Assembly (NCBI GenBank): GCA_030605085.1
Contig: JAUWBH010000002.1
Coordinates: 24,946 to 88,945, forward strand
DNA: 64,000 nt
Direction of reading: 5' to 3'
Source: Promethearchaeota archaeon
GTDB taxonomy: Archaea; Asgardarchaeota; Lokiarchaeia; Sigynarchaeales; SOKP01
In this document: positions 18,894 through 28,118 of the stretch, piece by piece
Layout: each line of letters opens with the position of its first letter
Numbering within the stretch: position 1 is the stretch's first letter
The notes under the pieces: generated by a model
Seen by the model: the letters and a program-made list of their open reading frames with translations, nothing else
Told to the model about the DNA's origin: nothing
Database searches by the model: none
Position numbers and translations under genes: made by a program

Positions 18894-19703
18894 ATGGGTA
18901 TAAAAATGAAAAGGAAAGGTATACATGAACCAACAATAGAAGATATTATTGAATTAAGCGGTATTGAAGCTTTACATCCTGGAGGAATGGCATTAACAAG
19001 AAGAGTTGCTGAAGTTTCTGGATTAAAAACGGGGATGAAAATCTTAGATGTGTCCAGCGGAAGAGGAACACAGTCTATTTTTTACGCAAAGGAATACGGG
19101 GTTGAGGTTATAGGTGTGGATCTTTCTGAAGAAATGATTCAAGCTTCAACCGACAATGCCAAGAAAGAAGGGGTTGAAAAAGTTACATTCAAATTAGGCG
19201 ACTCTCAGGATTTACCATTTGGAGATAATTTGTTCGATGTAGTCATTAACGAATGTGCGGTTGGAATTCCTGACGACTCTCAAAAAGTATTGAACGAAAT
19301 GGTCCGAGTTGCTAAACCTGGAGGAGTTGTCGTAATTCACGAGTCAACCTGGCGCAAAAAATTTACAGACGAAGAAAAAGACGAATTTTCTGAGAGATAT
19401 GGAACAACTCCTTTAGAATATGACGAATGGATAACTATGCTCAAAAAAGCCGGCTTCAAGGAAATAATTACTGAATTTGACGAATGGAGTAAACCTGAGA
19501 TGTTTTGGAAAATTAGAAAAGATCGAGATGTAGAGCATTATACAAAAGTTCTGACGCCTTCTGAGTTGAAAAATACAATGGCAAAAATAGTACAAAAATA
19601 CGGACAAAAAGCTTTAAATAAAGCGCTTGAGAATCAGAAAATATTTTTCGACGCTGTTCTTGATGGCAAATTGGGTTATTGTTTATTTAAAGGTATAAAA
19701 TAA
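18894..19703 (+). CDS. Class I SAM-dependent methyltransferase
   Basis: A 269-residue Rossmann methyltransferase. The SAM-binding motif is ILDVSSGRGTQSIFYAKEYG, with IGVDLSEEMIQAS as the acidic-loop motif and LPFGDNLFDVVINECAVG as motif II/III. The C-terminal part is helical and contains several Trp residues. It lies 66 nt behind arsM on the same strand and may be cotranscribed, but the arsenite-binding cysteines are missing; only the Cys in NECAVG aligns near that position. The substrate is unknown; further methylation of an arsenical or a small metabolite are options. Confidence 0.82.
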   Translation: MGIKMKRKGIHEPTIEDIIELSGIEALHPGGMALTRRVAEVSGLKTGMKILDVSSGRGTQSIFYAKEYGVEVIGVDLSEEMIQASTDNAKKEGVEKVTFKLGDSQDLPFGDNLFDVVINECAVGIPDDSQKVLNEMVRVAKPGGVVVIHESTWRKKFTDEEKDEFSERYGTTPLEYDEWITMLKKAGFKEIITEFDEWSKPEMFWKIRKDRDVEHYTKVLTPSELKNTMAKIVQKYGQKALNKALENQKIFFDAVLDGKLGYCLFKGIK

Positions 19704-19893
19704 AAATTTCATTTATTTTTTGGGATTCATCCTTCTTTTTTTTCCATTTTATATTGAAAAGGAAAATGAATAAATTAAACAAGAATTATATCACTTGATA
19801 TTTTCAGGACGTAATACTGATCGTTTTTAATAAATCAGTAAATTTTCATTCTATTATCATTATAAAAAATGTTATCATTTAATACTATTATAA

Positions 19894-20386
19894 ATGAGAT
19901 TAACTGAACAAATTCAAGTATCGCGTTCAAAGGAATTGTCTCATTTATGCCATTTAGCAAAGAATCTTTACAATTTGGCTAATTGGTACGTGAGACAGGA
20001 TTTCTTTCATTTGAATAATATCCTCAATTATTACGATTTGGATTTCGTTCTTAAACACAAAGAAGCGTATAGGAATTTACCTTCTCAGACATCACAACAA
20101 ATACTGAAAATAGTAACGAGAAATTGGAAATCTTACTTTAAAAGTCTAAGAGAGTATAGAAAAAATTACAGAAAGTTTAAGAAAAGTCCACAAATTCCCA
20201 AATACAAAAAGAATCTCGAGAGGATTGTTTAGAACTTCTAACGGAACGATTATTAACGCTGATGTAAATGCGGGATATAATATAATGAAAAAAGCATTCC
20301 CAAATTCCGTGACGGTTGATGGGATAGAGGCATTCGGATTGATGCCGCAGATAATTTATCAGAAGATATACGATAATATTATTTGA
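19894..20386 (+). pseudogene. tnpB: IS200/IS605-type tnpB with internal deletion and frameshift
   Basis: The first part (19894-20232) encodes 112 residues typical of TnpB N-termini (HLCHLAKNLYNLANWYVRQ, LPSQTSQQILKIV, RNWKSYFKSL, KSPQIPKYK). After the stop, a different frame from about 20229 gives the TnpB C-terminus, with FRTSNGTIINADVNAGYNI, the last RuvC aspartate region, ending at TGA 20384-20386. The middle of the protein, including most of the RuvC-like nuclease and the zinc finger, is deleted. It is therefore a dead copy of an RNA-guided nuclease/transposon gene. A related C-terminal remnant lies at 52754-52880. Confidence 0.85.
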
Positions 20387-20506
20387 AATAAAATGAGTAT
20401 ATTTTTATTCATTTTGATGATCTAAATACAATCTGGTTTTATTGTTTATTATCCAACATTTTAAATTATTTTAAATATTAATATAATTATAAGGTGAAAA
20501 ATAAAA

Positions 20507-21715
20507 ATGTCGTATTTTTATAGTCCTAGTATAATATACGGAAGTGGTGCCTTGGACTTTTTAGTAAATGTTTCAGGAGAGAAATGTTTTATTGTAACTG
20601 ATAAAAATCTTGAAGAATTGGGAATCCTAAAAATATTAACCGATAAACTCGAAAGTCTTGGAAAGAACTACGAAATTTTTAGCGATATCGTCCCAGATCC
20701 TCATGAAGATGGCGTGTATAAAGCAAAGGAAAAATGCATTGCGTATGAGCCTGATATAATTATTGCACTTGGAGGGGGTTCTGTTATTGATACAGCAAAG
20801 GCAACTTGGGCGTTATATGAACTTCCCGAAATTACACTTGACAATTTAGCATTGAATAGGGAACTTTTTAAGATTAACACGGGTAAAAAAGCGAGAATGG
20901 TTATCATTCCAACTACTTCTGGAACAGGTTCTGAGGCAACTTTAGGTGTGATTATATCCAGATTTCAGGAGTATAATAGTATATGGAGAAAAATGGAACT
21001 ACCTCATATAGGACTCGTTCCTACTTTTGCTATAGTAGATCCCGTTTTCCCAGCAGAAATGCCACCACAATTAACAGCTAATACCGGATTTGATGCCTTA
21101 GCACACTCGCTGGAAAGTGCGATTACTATATGGAGAAACGATATTAGCGATGCTCTTATCTTAAAAGCCGTAGATCTAATATTTAAATACTTACCTCTCG
21201 CATATAAAGATGGCAAAAATATGAAAGCAAGAGAAAAAATGCATCTTGCTGCAACTATGGCTGGTTTAGCGATGAGCGCTTCAATGGCTCATATAGGCCA
21301 TACATTAGGCCATAGTTGGGGGGCAGTTTTTCATGTACCTCATGGCAAAAATGTGGGGATCTTCCTTCCCTATGTTTTACAATATTGCATGAACGATACC
21401 GATGAGGCTAATAAATCAACTGAAATATTAGGAACACTTGTAAAACAATTGGGATGGGCTAAATGGGACGAAGATACTAAAAAAGCTGCATATATTCTAA
21501 TTGATAGAGTAAAGCAGCTACAAAAAGAGGTTGGCTTTCCAAATAAACTCCAAGATTTAGGAATTTCTAGAACTGACCTTGAAAATAACATAGATAATTT
21601 AATTAGCTTATGCTATCAAAGTCCTATATGTACCGCAGGTCCGAGATCTCCATCTACGGAAGAATGGGAAAATCTCTTTATATTTGCTTACGAAGGGAAA
21701 GATATAGATTTTTAA
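20507..21715 (+). CDS. Iron-containing alcohol dehydrogenase
   Basis: A 402-residue group III (Fe-ADH) dehydrogenase. The nucleotide-binding motif is ALGGGSVIDTAKA, followed by PTTSGTGSEAT. Metal ligands are visible as Asp and His in ANTGFDALAHSLES, His in HTLGHSWGAVFH and His in HVPHGKNVGIFLP. The enzyme should interconvert an alcohol and an aldehyde with NAD(P)H in the cytoplasm; substrate unknown. Downstream is a strong T-rich terminator-like stretch. It stands alone between the tnpB relic and a convergent gene. Confidence 0.93.
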   Translation: MSYFYSPSIIYGSGALDFLVNVSGEKCFIVTDKNLEELGILKILTDKLESLGKNYEIFSDIVPDPHEDGVYKAKEKCIAYEPDIIIALGGGSVIDTAKATWALYELPEITLDNLALNRELFKINTGKKARMVIIPTTSGTGSEATLGVIISRFQEYNSIWRKMELPHIGLVPTFAIVDPVFPAEMPPQLTANTGFDALAHSLESAITIWRNDISDALILKAVDLIFKYLPLAYKDGKNMKAREKMHLAATMAGLAMSASMAHIGHTLGHSWGAVFHVPHGKNVGIFLPYVLQYCMNDTDEANKSTEILGTLVKQLGWAKWDEDTKKAAYILIDRVKQLQKEVGFPNKLQDLGISRTDLENNIDNLISLCYQSPICTAGPRSPSTEEWENLFIFAYEGKDIDF

Positions 21716-21720
21716 TTATA

Positions 21721-21740
21721 TCTTTTTTTTGTTTTTTTTT
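21721..21740 (+). terminator. T-rich transcription terminator
   Basis: Two T runs separated by one G directly after the Fe-ADH stop, as expected for archaeal intrinsic termination; the convergent gene ends about 65 nt further on. Confidence 0.5.
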
Positions 21741-21806
21741 ATCTGAATAGGATTTAAAAGTAGAGAAATTATGTTTTTCTATGTTTATCATATCCATAAT
21801 AGTCGC

Positions 21807-22988
21807 TTATTTTATTATTCTGTGCATCTGATTTTCCATCGTGCCCTTCCCTTTAATTATTTTACCGTTCCAAGTACCATTTGCGTTGAGTATATAGTCA
21901 GTAATGTATTCATTTTCTTTACCCATCGATCCCTTACGTGAAAATTTGGAGGCGGACACCATATTTAGATCTAGCAGGGGATTACCTGAAGAATCTTTTC
22001 CAGCCGTGACTTTCCATTCTATTGGAACTTTAGTTGGAATATCTACATCTTCACCGTAAGCTATTTCTTTTATTTGGAAATTCCCAGTTTGGAAATGGTA
22101 CCACTTACCATTCATTACGGCTGCTCCCTCACCAACTTCAAAAATTCCTTCATCCTCAAGATCTAGGGAGATATAAAAAAGATGAACTGCTCCTTCAGGA
22201 AATTGTAAATTAAGCCACCTCCAATCATATACGTGTAAAGTTGAAAATATACCTAGACCATGTTCGATTATACCTCTTCCATTAGAAATATTAATTTTTT
22301 TTCCATTTATTTCTATTTCTCCTGTTACTTTTATGGCAAACATATCGTAATACCGGATGGACATTGAAGGAGTAATTATAACTCGATCATTGTTATATAC
22401 TAGAACTCCTTTTGGGTCTAACGATTCGAAAGTTAGGTTTCCTTTAATATCCATTTTTTTGTCGTGGAAAATTAATTTATAGCCTTCTTTCCATATTCCA
22501 TCAAATTCGAGATCACACGCTCTTATATTAATTTCTTGGTGAAACCTTGTTTTAGAAAGATTTTTAAAAATTCCACGATTAGAAACTTTTACCCAAATGC
22601 TTGATTTATAAGTTTCAGAGTGAAGAAAAGTATCAATAAATGAAAATGGTAAAGATGGCGCGTTGACCCAGAAAAAACGATAAACAGTATCGAAAATATC
22701 CTGAGAATCTCCTTCTTTAGAGTTGAACATAACATATATCATTCCTTCTTCCATTGGCCCTCCCGTACCTTCAGTAGATGGCATAATAGGCTCTTTAAGT
22801 AGTTTATTTTCTCTTATAAAATTCTCAATTTTATTCCTGTTAGCTCTTTTTAACTTGATAATGGTTCTAGAGTTTTTCAAGAGGAATTCTTTTCCAGATT
22901 CCCCGAAGGCATTATTAACAAAGTCCACAAACGCATTGTTAATTTTATCTAATAATTTCTCTTTTTCTTCTTCTTCTTCTTCACCCAT
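21807..22988 (-). CDS. Beta-rich protein, possibly of the CrtC/lipocalin-like superfamily
   Basis: A 393-residue protein without signal peptide or membrane segment, starting with a run of glutamates (EEEEEEKEK) encoded by a GAA repeat. The body is rich in beta strands with many Trp and Tyr. The segment GIIEHGLGIFSTLHVYDWRW followed by LNLQFPEGAVHLFYISL resembles the hydroxyneurosporene synthase/carotenoid hydratase-like fold, in which a two-part lipocalin-like barrel holds a lipid. This assignment is tentative. It could act on isoprenoid lipids or another hydrophobic ligand. Convergent with the Fe-ADH and divergent from the sugar symporter. Confidence 0.5.
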   Translation of the reverse strand: MGEEEEEEKEKLLDKINNAFVDFVNNAFGESGKEFLLKNSRTIIKLKRANRNKIENFIRENKLLKEPIMPSTEGTGGPMEEGMIYVMFNSKEGDSQDIFDTVYRFFWVNAPSLPFSFIDTFLHSETYKSSIWVKVSNRGIFKNLSKTRFHQEINIRACDLEFDGIWKEGYKLIFHDKKMDIKGNLTFESLDPKGVLVYNNDRVIITPSMSIRYYDMFAIKVTGEIEINGKKINISNGRGIIEHGLGIFSTLHVYDWRWLNLQFPEGAVHLFYISLDLEDEGIFEVGEGAAVMNGKWYHFQTGNFQIKEIAYGEDVDIPTKVPIEWKVTAGKDSSGNPLLDLNMVSASKFSRKGSMGKENEYITDYILNANGTWNGKIIKGKGTMENQMHRIIK

Positions 22989-23158
22989 TTTTTATATACC
23001 TTCTTTTGTAATTATCTTTCATTTGCTTTTAACAAACGAAAAATTCGTTCTTATTTAATTTTTATTATTATAATCATTGAGTAAACTATCAAAATAAGAT
23101 AAAAAAAAGAAAAGTCCATTGTTTCTTATTTCATTTTTAGGTTAAAAAAAACCAAAAC

Positions 23159-23169
23159 TATTTATATAA
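23159..23169 (+). promoter_or_regulatory. TATA-like promoter of the symporter gene
   Basis: An A-rich BRE-like stretch (AACCAAAAC) followed by TATTTATATAA, about 45 nt before the ATG at 23210, would place the transcript start near 23190 with a short leader. Confidence 0.45.
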
Positions 23170-23209
23170 TTACGTCCAAAGTTTTAATTAAACTTAAATT
23201 GGTTTTTTT

Positions 23210-24622
23210 ATGAATGATAAAGAAAAAAATTTTAGTGATGCTTATTCAAATAAAAAAGCAGCAGCATATAGTGTTAGCCAAATAGTAAATACAGCAGCGT
23301 TTCAGTCCTTTTCACTTTTAATATTTACGTTCTATTATGCTGTGGTTGGAATTAATGTCATTTTAATTTCTATAGGTTTTATAATATGGTCTATATGGAA
23401 TAGTATAAATGATCCTATGTTAGGTTATATTTCAGACCGCACACATACTAGATGGGGGCGCCGTTATCCTTATATTATGGCTTCGATTATTCCATTAGCA
23501 GTAATAATGATTCTATTGTTTACTCCACCAATATCTATGGGTATAACTGATGAACTTACCAATTTCGTATATTTTCTTATCATAATTCTTATCTTTGAGC
23601 TATTTTTTACAATGTTTGATTTAAATTTGATATCATTATTTCCTGAATTATTTATTACTAAAGAACAAAGAGAAAAAGCTAATGCAATCAGAATGACATT
23701 TTATATCGCTTCATTAATCATAGCTTTTATTTTGCCAACAATATTTATTCCAGATTGGTCGGATCCAAAATACTTAAGAGAATTCCAAATTTTTGGCATA
23801 TTTATTGCTATAATTATAGTAATTTTCGGCATTATTTTCTTAAAAGTTAGTCCAAAGGAGAGAGCCGAATTTAAAGATGATTATAAAAGGGCACCAGGCT
23901 TCATCACTGCCCTAAAAACGTGCGGTAAGAACAAGACATTTATACGGTATGTTCCAGCCGAAGTGGCACTTTGGTTCGTAATAGGGATGATAACTACAAT
24001 AATACCACTTTACGATAAATTTGTCTTAGGTATCGGAGAAGGAGAAACAATGTTTTTGGGACTAATATTAATACTTTTATTTATCTCAACAGCAGTTTTT
24101 ATGAATATTCTGTGGAAGCCATTGGTTCGAAAAATTGGTACTAGAAAATCATTTTTAATTTCTTTATTAGTCTGGTTTTTAACGATGGTTCCATTAATGT
24201 TTATTCAAGATAGATGGACAGCAATGATCGTGTTTTTCCTAATGGGAATAGGTTTATCTGGTCCGATATATTTTGTCGATTTAATTCTTGCTGATATTAT
24301 TGATGAGGACGAGGTAAATACAAAAACTCGTAGTGAAGCAAGTTATTACGGAATAAAAATATTCTTCATTAGATTATCTACTGTTTTTGTATTTTTAACT
24401 ATTGCTTTAGTATTTACAAATGTCGGGTGGACAGTGTTTGCACCCGAAAAGGTGACTCCGCAAATAATTTTCGGATTAAGAGCTTTAATGTTTATTTTTC
24501 CTGCAATTGCGTTAGGGATTGCCTTTTTGGCGGTATATTATTACCCTTTACATGGGGAAAGGCTAAAGAAAGTAAAGGAAGAAGTCCAGATAATACACGA
24601 GGAAAAGAGAGCAAACCTTTAA
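23210..24622 (+). CDS. GPH-family (MelB-like) sugar:cation symporter
   Basis: A 470-residue major facilitator protein with twelve predicted membrane helices. The cytoplasmic signature NDPMLGYISDRTHTRWGRR is typical of the glycoside-pentoside-hexuronide:cation symporters, and a matching acidic signature follows in the second half (DLILADIIDEDEVNTKTRSEA). It should import a sugar or glycoside together with Na+ or H+. The GH3 enzyme at 11561 is cytoplasmic and lacks an adjacent importer, so this protein is a candidate supplier 9 kb away, but no shared regulation is visible. The C-terminal tail is cytoplasmic and charged. Confidence 0.88.
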   Translation: MNDKEKNFSDAYSNKKAAAYSVSQIVNTAAFQSFSLLIFTFYYAVVGINVILISIGFIIWSIWNSINDPMLGYISDRTHTRWGRRYPYIMASIIPLAVIMILLFTPPISMGITDELTNFVYFLIIILIFELFFTMFDLNLISLFPELFITKEQREKANAIRMTFYIASLIIAFILPTIFIPDWSDPKYLREFQIFGIFIAIIIVIFGIIFLKVSPKERAEFKDDYKRAPGFITALKTCGKNKTFIRYVPAEVALWFVIGMITTIIPLYDKFVLGIGEGETMFLGLILILLFISTAVFMNILWKPLVRKIGTRKSFLISLLVWFLTMVPLMFIQDRWTAMIVFFLMGIGLSGPIYFVDLILADIIDEDEVNTKTRSEASYYGIKIFFIRLSTVFVFLTIALVFTNVGWTVFAPEKVTPQIIFGLRALMFIFPAIALGIAFLAVYYYPLHGERLKKVKEEVQIIHEEKRANL

Positions 24623-24707
24623 TTTCTATTTTTTTTTAATTAATAAGATTTTATTTAATCCACTTTTTTAGAGTTTTTTTATAAGCATCTTTAATTTTAT
24701 TATATTT

Positions 24708-25475
24708 ATGTCTAAATGGAAAGAATTAGATGAAAAGTTGAATAAATATCTTAGACTAGCGACTTTTCCGATAGGCGTGAAATTATTTGAAGATAAAGAA
24801 GAGATAAAAAAAATAAATTTTTTGAAAACGCCAGATGAGAAGATCGCCCTATGTCAAATGTTCAGCTATTCTAGATATTACGGTTGGACGATGGGATGTA
24901 CCAAGGAGGATAATTTATGTCCTCTTGCGGAAATTGCTCTCGGTTTTGAACAAGCGTACAAACTTTTTGAAGAAGGGTCTTTTTTTGTAGGGAGATACAA
25001 CAAAACAAAAGAAGCAGCGAAGAAAACCACTGCGAGTATGCCAAGACTACCGTATGGGAAATTCAATGCGGTAGTCTCAGGGGCTTTAAACCGGATAGAT
25101 TTTGAACCAGATCTCATTTTAATTTGGGGAAATTCGGCTCAAATAATGAGAATCATTCAAGGTGATTTGTGGAAAAAAGGAGGAAGGATTACAATGTCCA
25201 CATTTTGTGATGGAGTTTGCGCAGACACGCTCTCACAAGCTTACATTACGGGAGCTCTTCAAGTTGCGTTTCCTTGCCTTGGAGATCGTCGCTTTGGAAT
25301 GGCTAAAGATACGGATTTAATAGCGTCAATACCATTTGGAATTGTCAACGATATAATAGACGGATTAGAAAAAACTCATAAAGCAGGTACGAGATATCCT
25401 ATACCATTTCAACTCTCAACGCCTGAATTTTTTGTTAAATTAAAGAAACAATTAGAAAAAGCTAAAAAAAGCTAA
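24708..25475 (+). CDS. DUF169 family protein
   Basis: A 255-residue soluble protein of the DUF169 family. Family-like features are FPIGVKLFEDKEEI near the start, the cysteine in IALCQMFSYSRYYGWTMGC, the following CPLAEIALGF, and a second cysteine region with STFCDGVCADTLSQ and VAFPCLGDRRFGM. The regularly placed cysteines suggest a metal or Fe-S site, but no function is established for the family. It is 85 nt downstream of the GPH symporter on the same strand. Confidence 0.85.
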   Translation: MSKWKELDEKLNKYLRLATFPIGVKLFEDKEEIKKINFLKTPDEKIALCQMFSYSRYYGWTMGCTKEDNLCPLAEIALGFEQAYKLFEEGSFFVGRYNKTKEAAKKTTASMPRLPYGKFNAVVSGALNRIDFEPDLILIWGNSAQIMRIIQGDLWKKGGRITMSTFCDGVCADTLSQAYITGALQVAFPCLGDRRFGMAKDTDLIASIPFGIVNDIIDGLEKTHKAGTRYPIPFQLSTPEFFVKLKKQLEKAKKS

Positions 25476-25512
25476 AAAGAATTAAATATATTTTTTCTTT
25501 CTTCTTTAATTT

Positions 25513-26232
25513 TTAATTGTCGTTATCAATAGTATGAAAATCGATATCTCTTGTGATGTGTTCATCGTGTAGAACATTGTCAATAGATAACACAAACCCT
25601 AAAAGTATACACCTATCAGTTTGAGATTCATAAATTTTTAAAACATAGGTTTCTCGATAATCAGATGTCGAACCTAAAATGATCTCTTTCCATGTATCTG
25701 CTCTCTCGATTTCAGCTATTATTTTTCCTATAGTAATGTCTATGATTTTATAAGAACGCCCCATGTAATCGCCTTGTGCATCATACCATCTATTTCCTAT
25801 AGGATCTTCCAAGTAGAATTTGGGATTATCTTGAGAAATTACCTCCTTTTTAATTCTGGCAACTACGGTTCCAGTTGAATCTTTTATAACTTGAGTTTCG
25901 TGAACAGAAGTAGTTTCTTTGTAAATTGTGGCTGAAATTGAATTATCTAATTCTCTAAGCTTAACTATGTTGCCAAACTCCGAAATTATTCTCTCAACTT
26001 TACCAATTGTTTTTTCATTTTCGTCTAAAATATAGCCATTTGCGTAATATAAAGAATCTTCCTTGAAAACGTAATAATTTCTATTAATATCAAATAAAGC
26101 ACTTTGAGAACAAAATTTTTTTAAGTTTGATTTTGATGTATTGCTAATATTTGAAGATAATTCGGCACCACAGTTTGCGCAAAACTCTTGATTTGAAATT
26201 CTAATCTCTGTTCCGCATTTAGAGCAGTACAT
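25513..26232 (-). CDS. Zinc-ribbon protein with LURP-one/scramblase-like domain
   Basis: A 239-residue protein. Residues 1-25 form a zinc ribbon (MYCSKCGTEI then FCANCGAEL: two CxxC knuckles). After a Ser/Asn-rich linker, residues 45-230 are a string of short beta strands with alternating charged and hydrophobic residues, such as RNYYVFKEDSLYYANG, YKETTSVHETQVIKDSTG and PIGNRWYDAQGDYMGRSYKI. This looks like the LURP-one-related/phospholipid scramblase-like barrel (Tubby superfamily). Such a domain could bind lipids or act as a regulator. Fold assignment is moderately sure, function is not. Confidence 0.6.
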   Translation of the reverse strand: MYCSKCGTEIRISNQEFCANCGAELSSNISNTSKSNLKKFCSQSALFDINRNYYVFKEDSLYYANGYILDENEKTIGKVERIISEFGNIVKLRELDNSISATIYKETTSVHETQVIKDSTGTVVARIKKEVISQDNPKFYLEDPIGNRWYDAQGDYMGRSYKIIDITIGKIIAEIERADTWKEIILGSTSDYRETYVLKIYESQTDRCILLGFVLSIDNVLHDEHITRDIDFHTIDNDN

Positions 26233-26375
26233 GGTAGCTTTTCTTTAGGCTTTAGGCAGTAAATTTAATTTTTAATAAAAAAAAACTAATTAATCGTTTA
26301 TATTAAAAAACAATCACAATTTTTAATTCTTAATCTTTAAAAATAATAATAAAGCGCTAAAATAAATGTTTAGTA

Positions 26376-28118
26376 ATGGCATCAGATTATAACAAGCTTT
26401 CTGAAAATCTTTCACAGAAATTCAAGAAAATTGTAGGGGGTGAAAATTCTTTTTCAGAATACGAAATTAGATGGTGTTACGCTTTTGGACCCACTGTATT
26501 TGAAAAATCTTGGATGCCAGAATTAATTTTAATGCCTCAAAATACGAATCAGATCTCAAAAATTTTGAAGTTAGCAAATGAAAATAAAATACCAGTTACC
26601 CCTAGAGGGAGTGGTACGAGCTTATCTGCGGGATCGTTAAGTGCGTATGGAGGTATAATTTTAGATTTAAGCCAAATGAATAAGATTATTTCAATTGATA
26701 TTGAAAATAATTTAGTCGAGATAGAACCTGGTGTGGTGTGCGACGATTTAAACGGGAAACTAGCAAAATACGGTTATTTTTTTCCCCCAGATCCGGGATC
26801 TAGCTCAGTTTGTACCGTTGGTGGAATGGTTGCAGAGAATTCCGGGGGAATGCAAGCTTTCAAATACGGGGTTACTAAAGACTATGTATTATCAATAGAA
26901 GTCGTATTACCTGATGGAAAAATCGTAAATTTTGGCACAAATGTCCTTAAGTCCGTTTCCTCCTATAATTTAAAAGATTTATTTGTGGGTTCAGAAGGGA
27001 CTTTAGGAGTTTTTACCAAAATTGGACTAAGAATTAGGCCAGCACCTAAAAAAAATAAATTAGGTTTTTATATTTTTGAAAACATAGATGATTTGAGCGA
27101 TTCTGTTAAGGAGTCGCGAAAGAGGGGAATTGTTCCAAATTTAGTAGAATTCTTAGATAAACTCACCACTCAGGCAGTATTTGAATACTTAGGTGGTGAA
27201 TTTTTAGATTATCCTAAGGGATATGTGTTATTGGCAAATATAGATGGGAACGACGATAATGAGATTGAGCAAAACTTTTCAATTCTTCACGATATAATGA
27301 TAAGACACAATCCCCTCATAGCAAAAATCGCTGTTGACGATAAACAACGCGAAGATTTGATAAATGCTAGAAAAGCGGCACTTCCCGCCTTAGCAAGGAT
27401 TAGCCCGACATGTTGCTTGGAAGATTGTACCATAAAACTAAGTGATTTTGCTGATGTTATCAAAAAAATTGAAAATCTTACAAAACAATTAAATATCCCC
27501 TCTTTAAAAATTGCTACTTTCGGTCATATGCTCGACGGTAATATGCATCCCACTTTTTTATTCAACGAAAACGATCCAAAAGATAGGGAAAATTTCCAAG
27601 CGGCTAAAGATTATTTATATATAGAAATAGTTGTCCCAGTTGACGGGTCCATCACGGGGGAACATGGAATCGGGAAAATTAAAACGCAATATGTTAATCT
27701 AGAGCATGATGAAGATGTCGTTGAAATGATGACTCAAATGAAACTGCTTTTTGATCCGAACATGATCTTAAATCCTGGTGTAGGAAAAGGAGACAAAAGA
27801 GAAATTATAAATTCCAAAACGGTTAGACGTTTGAAAAATCAACCAGAAAAAATATTAAATTTAAATTGCATGAGATGTAATTTTTGTAAGGAATCTTGTC
27901 CCTCCATAATATTTTTTAAGTCTGAAGCTTTTAGTCCAAGGGGGCGTTTAAGCATTTTAAACGGTTTAGTTCACGGCGATTTAGAGTTAAGCGAGCTAAT
28001 AAACGATATTTTTCACGCGTGTACCTTATGTGGAATGTGCTTGACAACCTGTCCCGCGGGAGTTAGAACTCACGAGATTTTTGAAAAAGCTCGAGAAATA
28101 ATGCATAACCTAAGGTGA
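26376..28118 (+). CDS. FAD-linked D-lactate/glycolate dehydrogenase with 4Fe-4S tail (copy 1)
   Basis: A 580-residue flavoprotein of the vanillyl-alcohol-oxidase/GlcD type. The FAD-binding domain carries PRGSGTSLSAGSL (about residues 76-88) and DPGSSSVCTVGGMVAENSGG; the catalytic cap carries histidine motifs GHMLDGNMHPTF and GSITGEHGIGK. The last 100 residues hold two cysteine clusters (CMRCNFCKESCP and CTLCGMCLTTCP) for two 4Fe-4S centres, with no CCG (HdrD-like) domain after them. It should oxidise D-lactate or a related 2-hydroxyacid and pass electrons to an external acceptor. Its stop overlaps the GTG of the next gene, a close paralogue. Confidence 0.9.
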   Translation: MASDYNKLSENLSQKFKKIVGGENSFSEYEIRWCYAFGPTVFEKSWMPELILMPQNTNQISKILKLANENKIPVTPRGSGTSLSAGSLSAYGGIILDLSQMNKIISIDIENNLVEIEPGVVCDDLNGKLAKYGYFFPPDPGSSSVCTVGGMVAENSGGMQAFKYGVTKDYVLSIEVVLPDGKIVNFGTNVLKSVSSYNLKDLFVGSEGTLGVFTKIGLRIRPAPKKNKLGFYIFENIDDLSDSVKESRKRGIVPNLVEFLDKLTTQAVFEYLGGEFLDYPKGYVLLANIDGNDDNEIEQNFSILHDIMIRHNPLIAKIAVDDKQREDLINARKAALPALARISPTCCLEDCTIKLSDFADVIKKIENLTKQLNIPSLKIATFGHMLDGNMHPTFLFNENDPKDRENFQAAKDYLYIEIVVPVDGSITGEHGIGKIKTQYVNLEHDEDVVEMMTQMKLLFDPNMILNPGVGKGDKREIINSKTVRRLKNQPEKILNLNCMRCNFCKESCPSIIFFKSEAFSPRGRLSILNGLVHGDLELSELINDIFHACTLCGMCLTTCPAGVRTHEIFEKAREIMHNLR

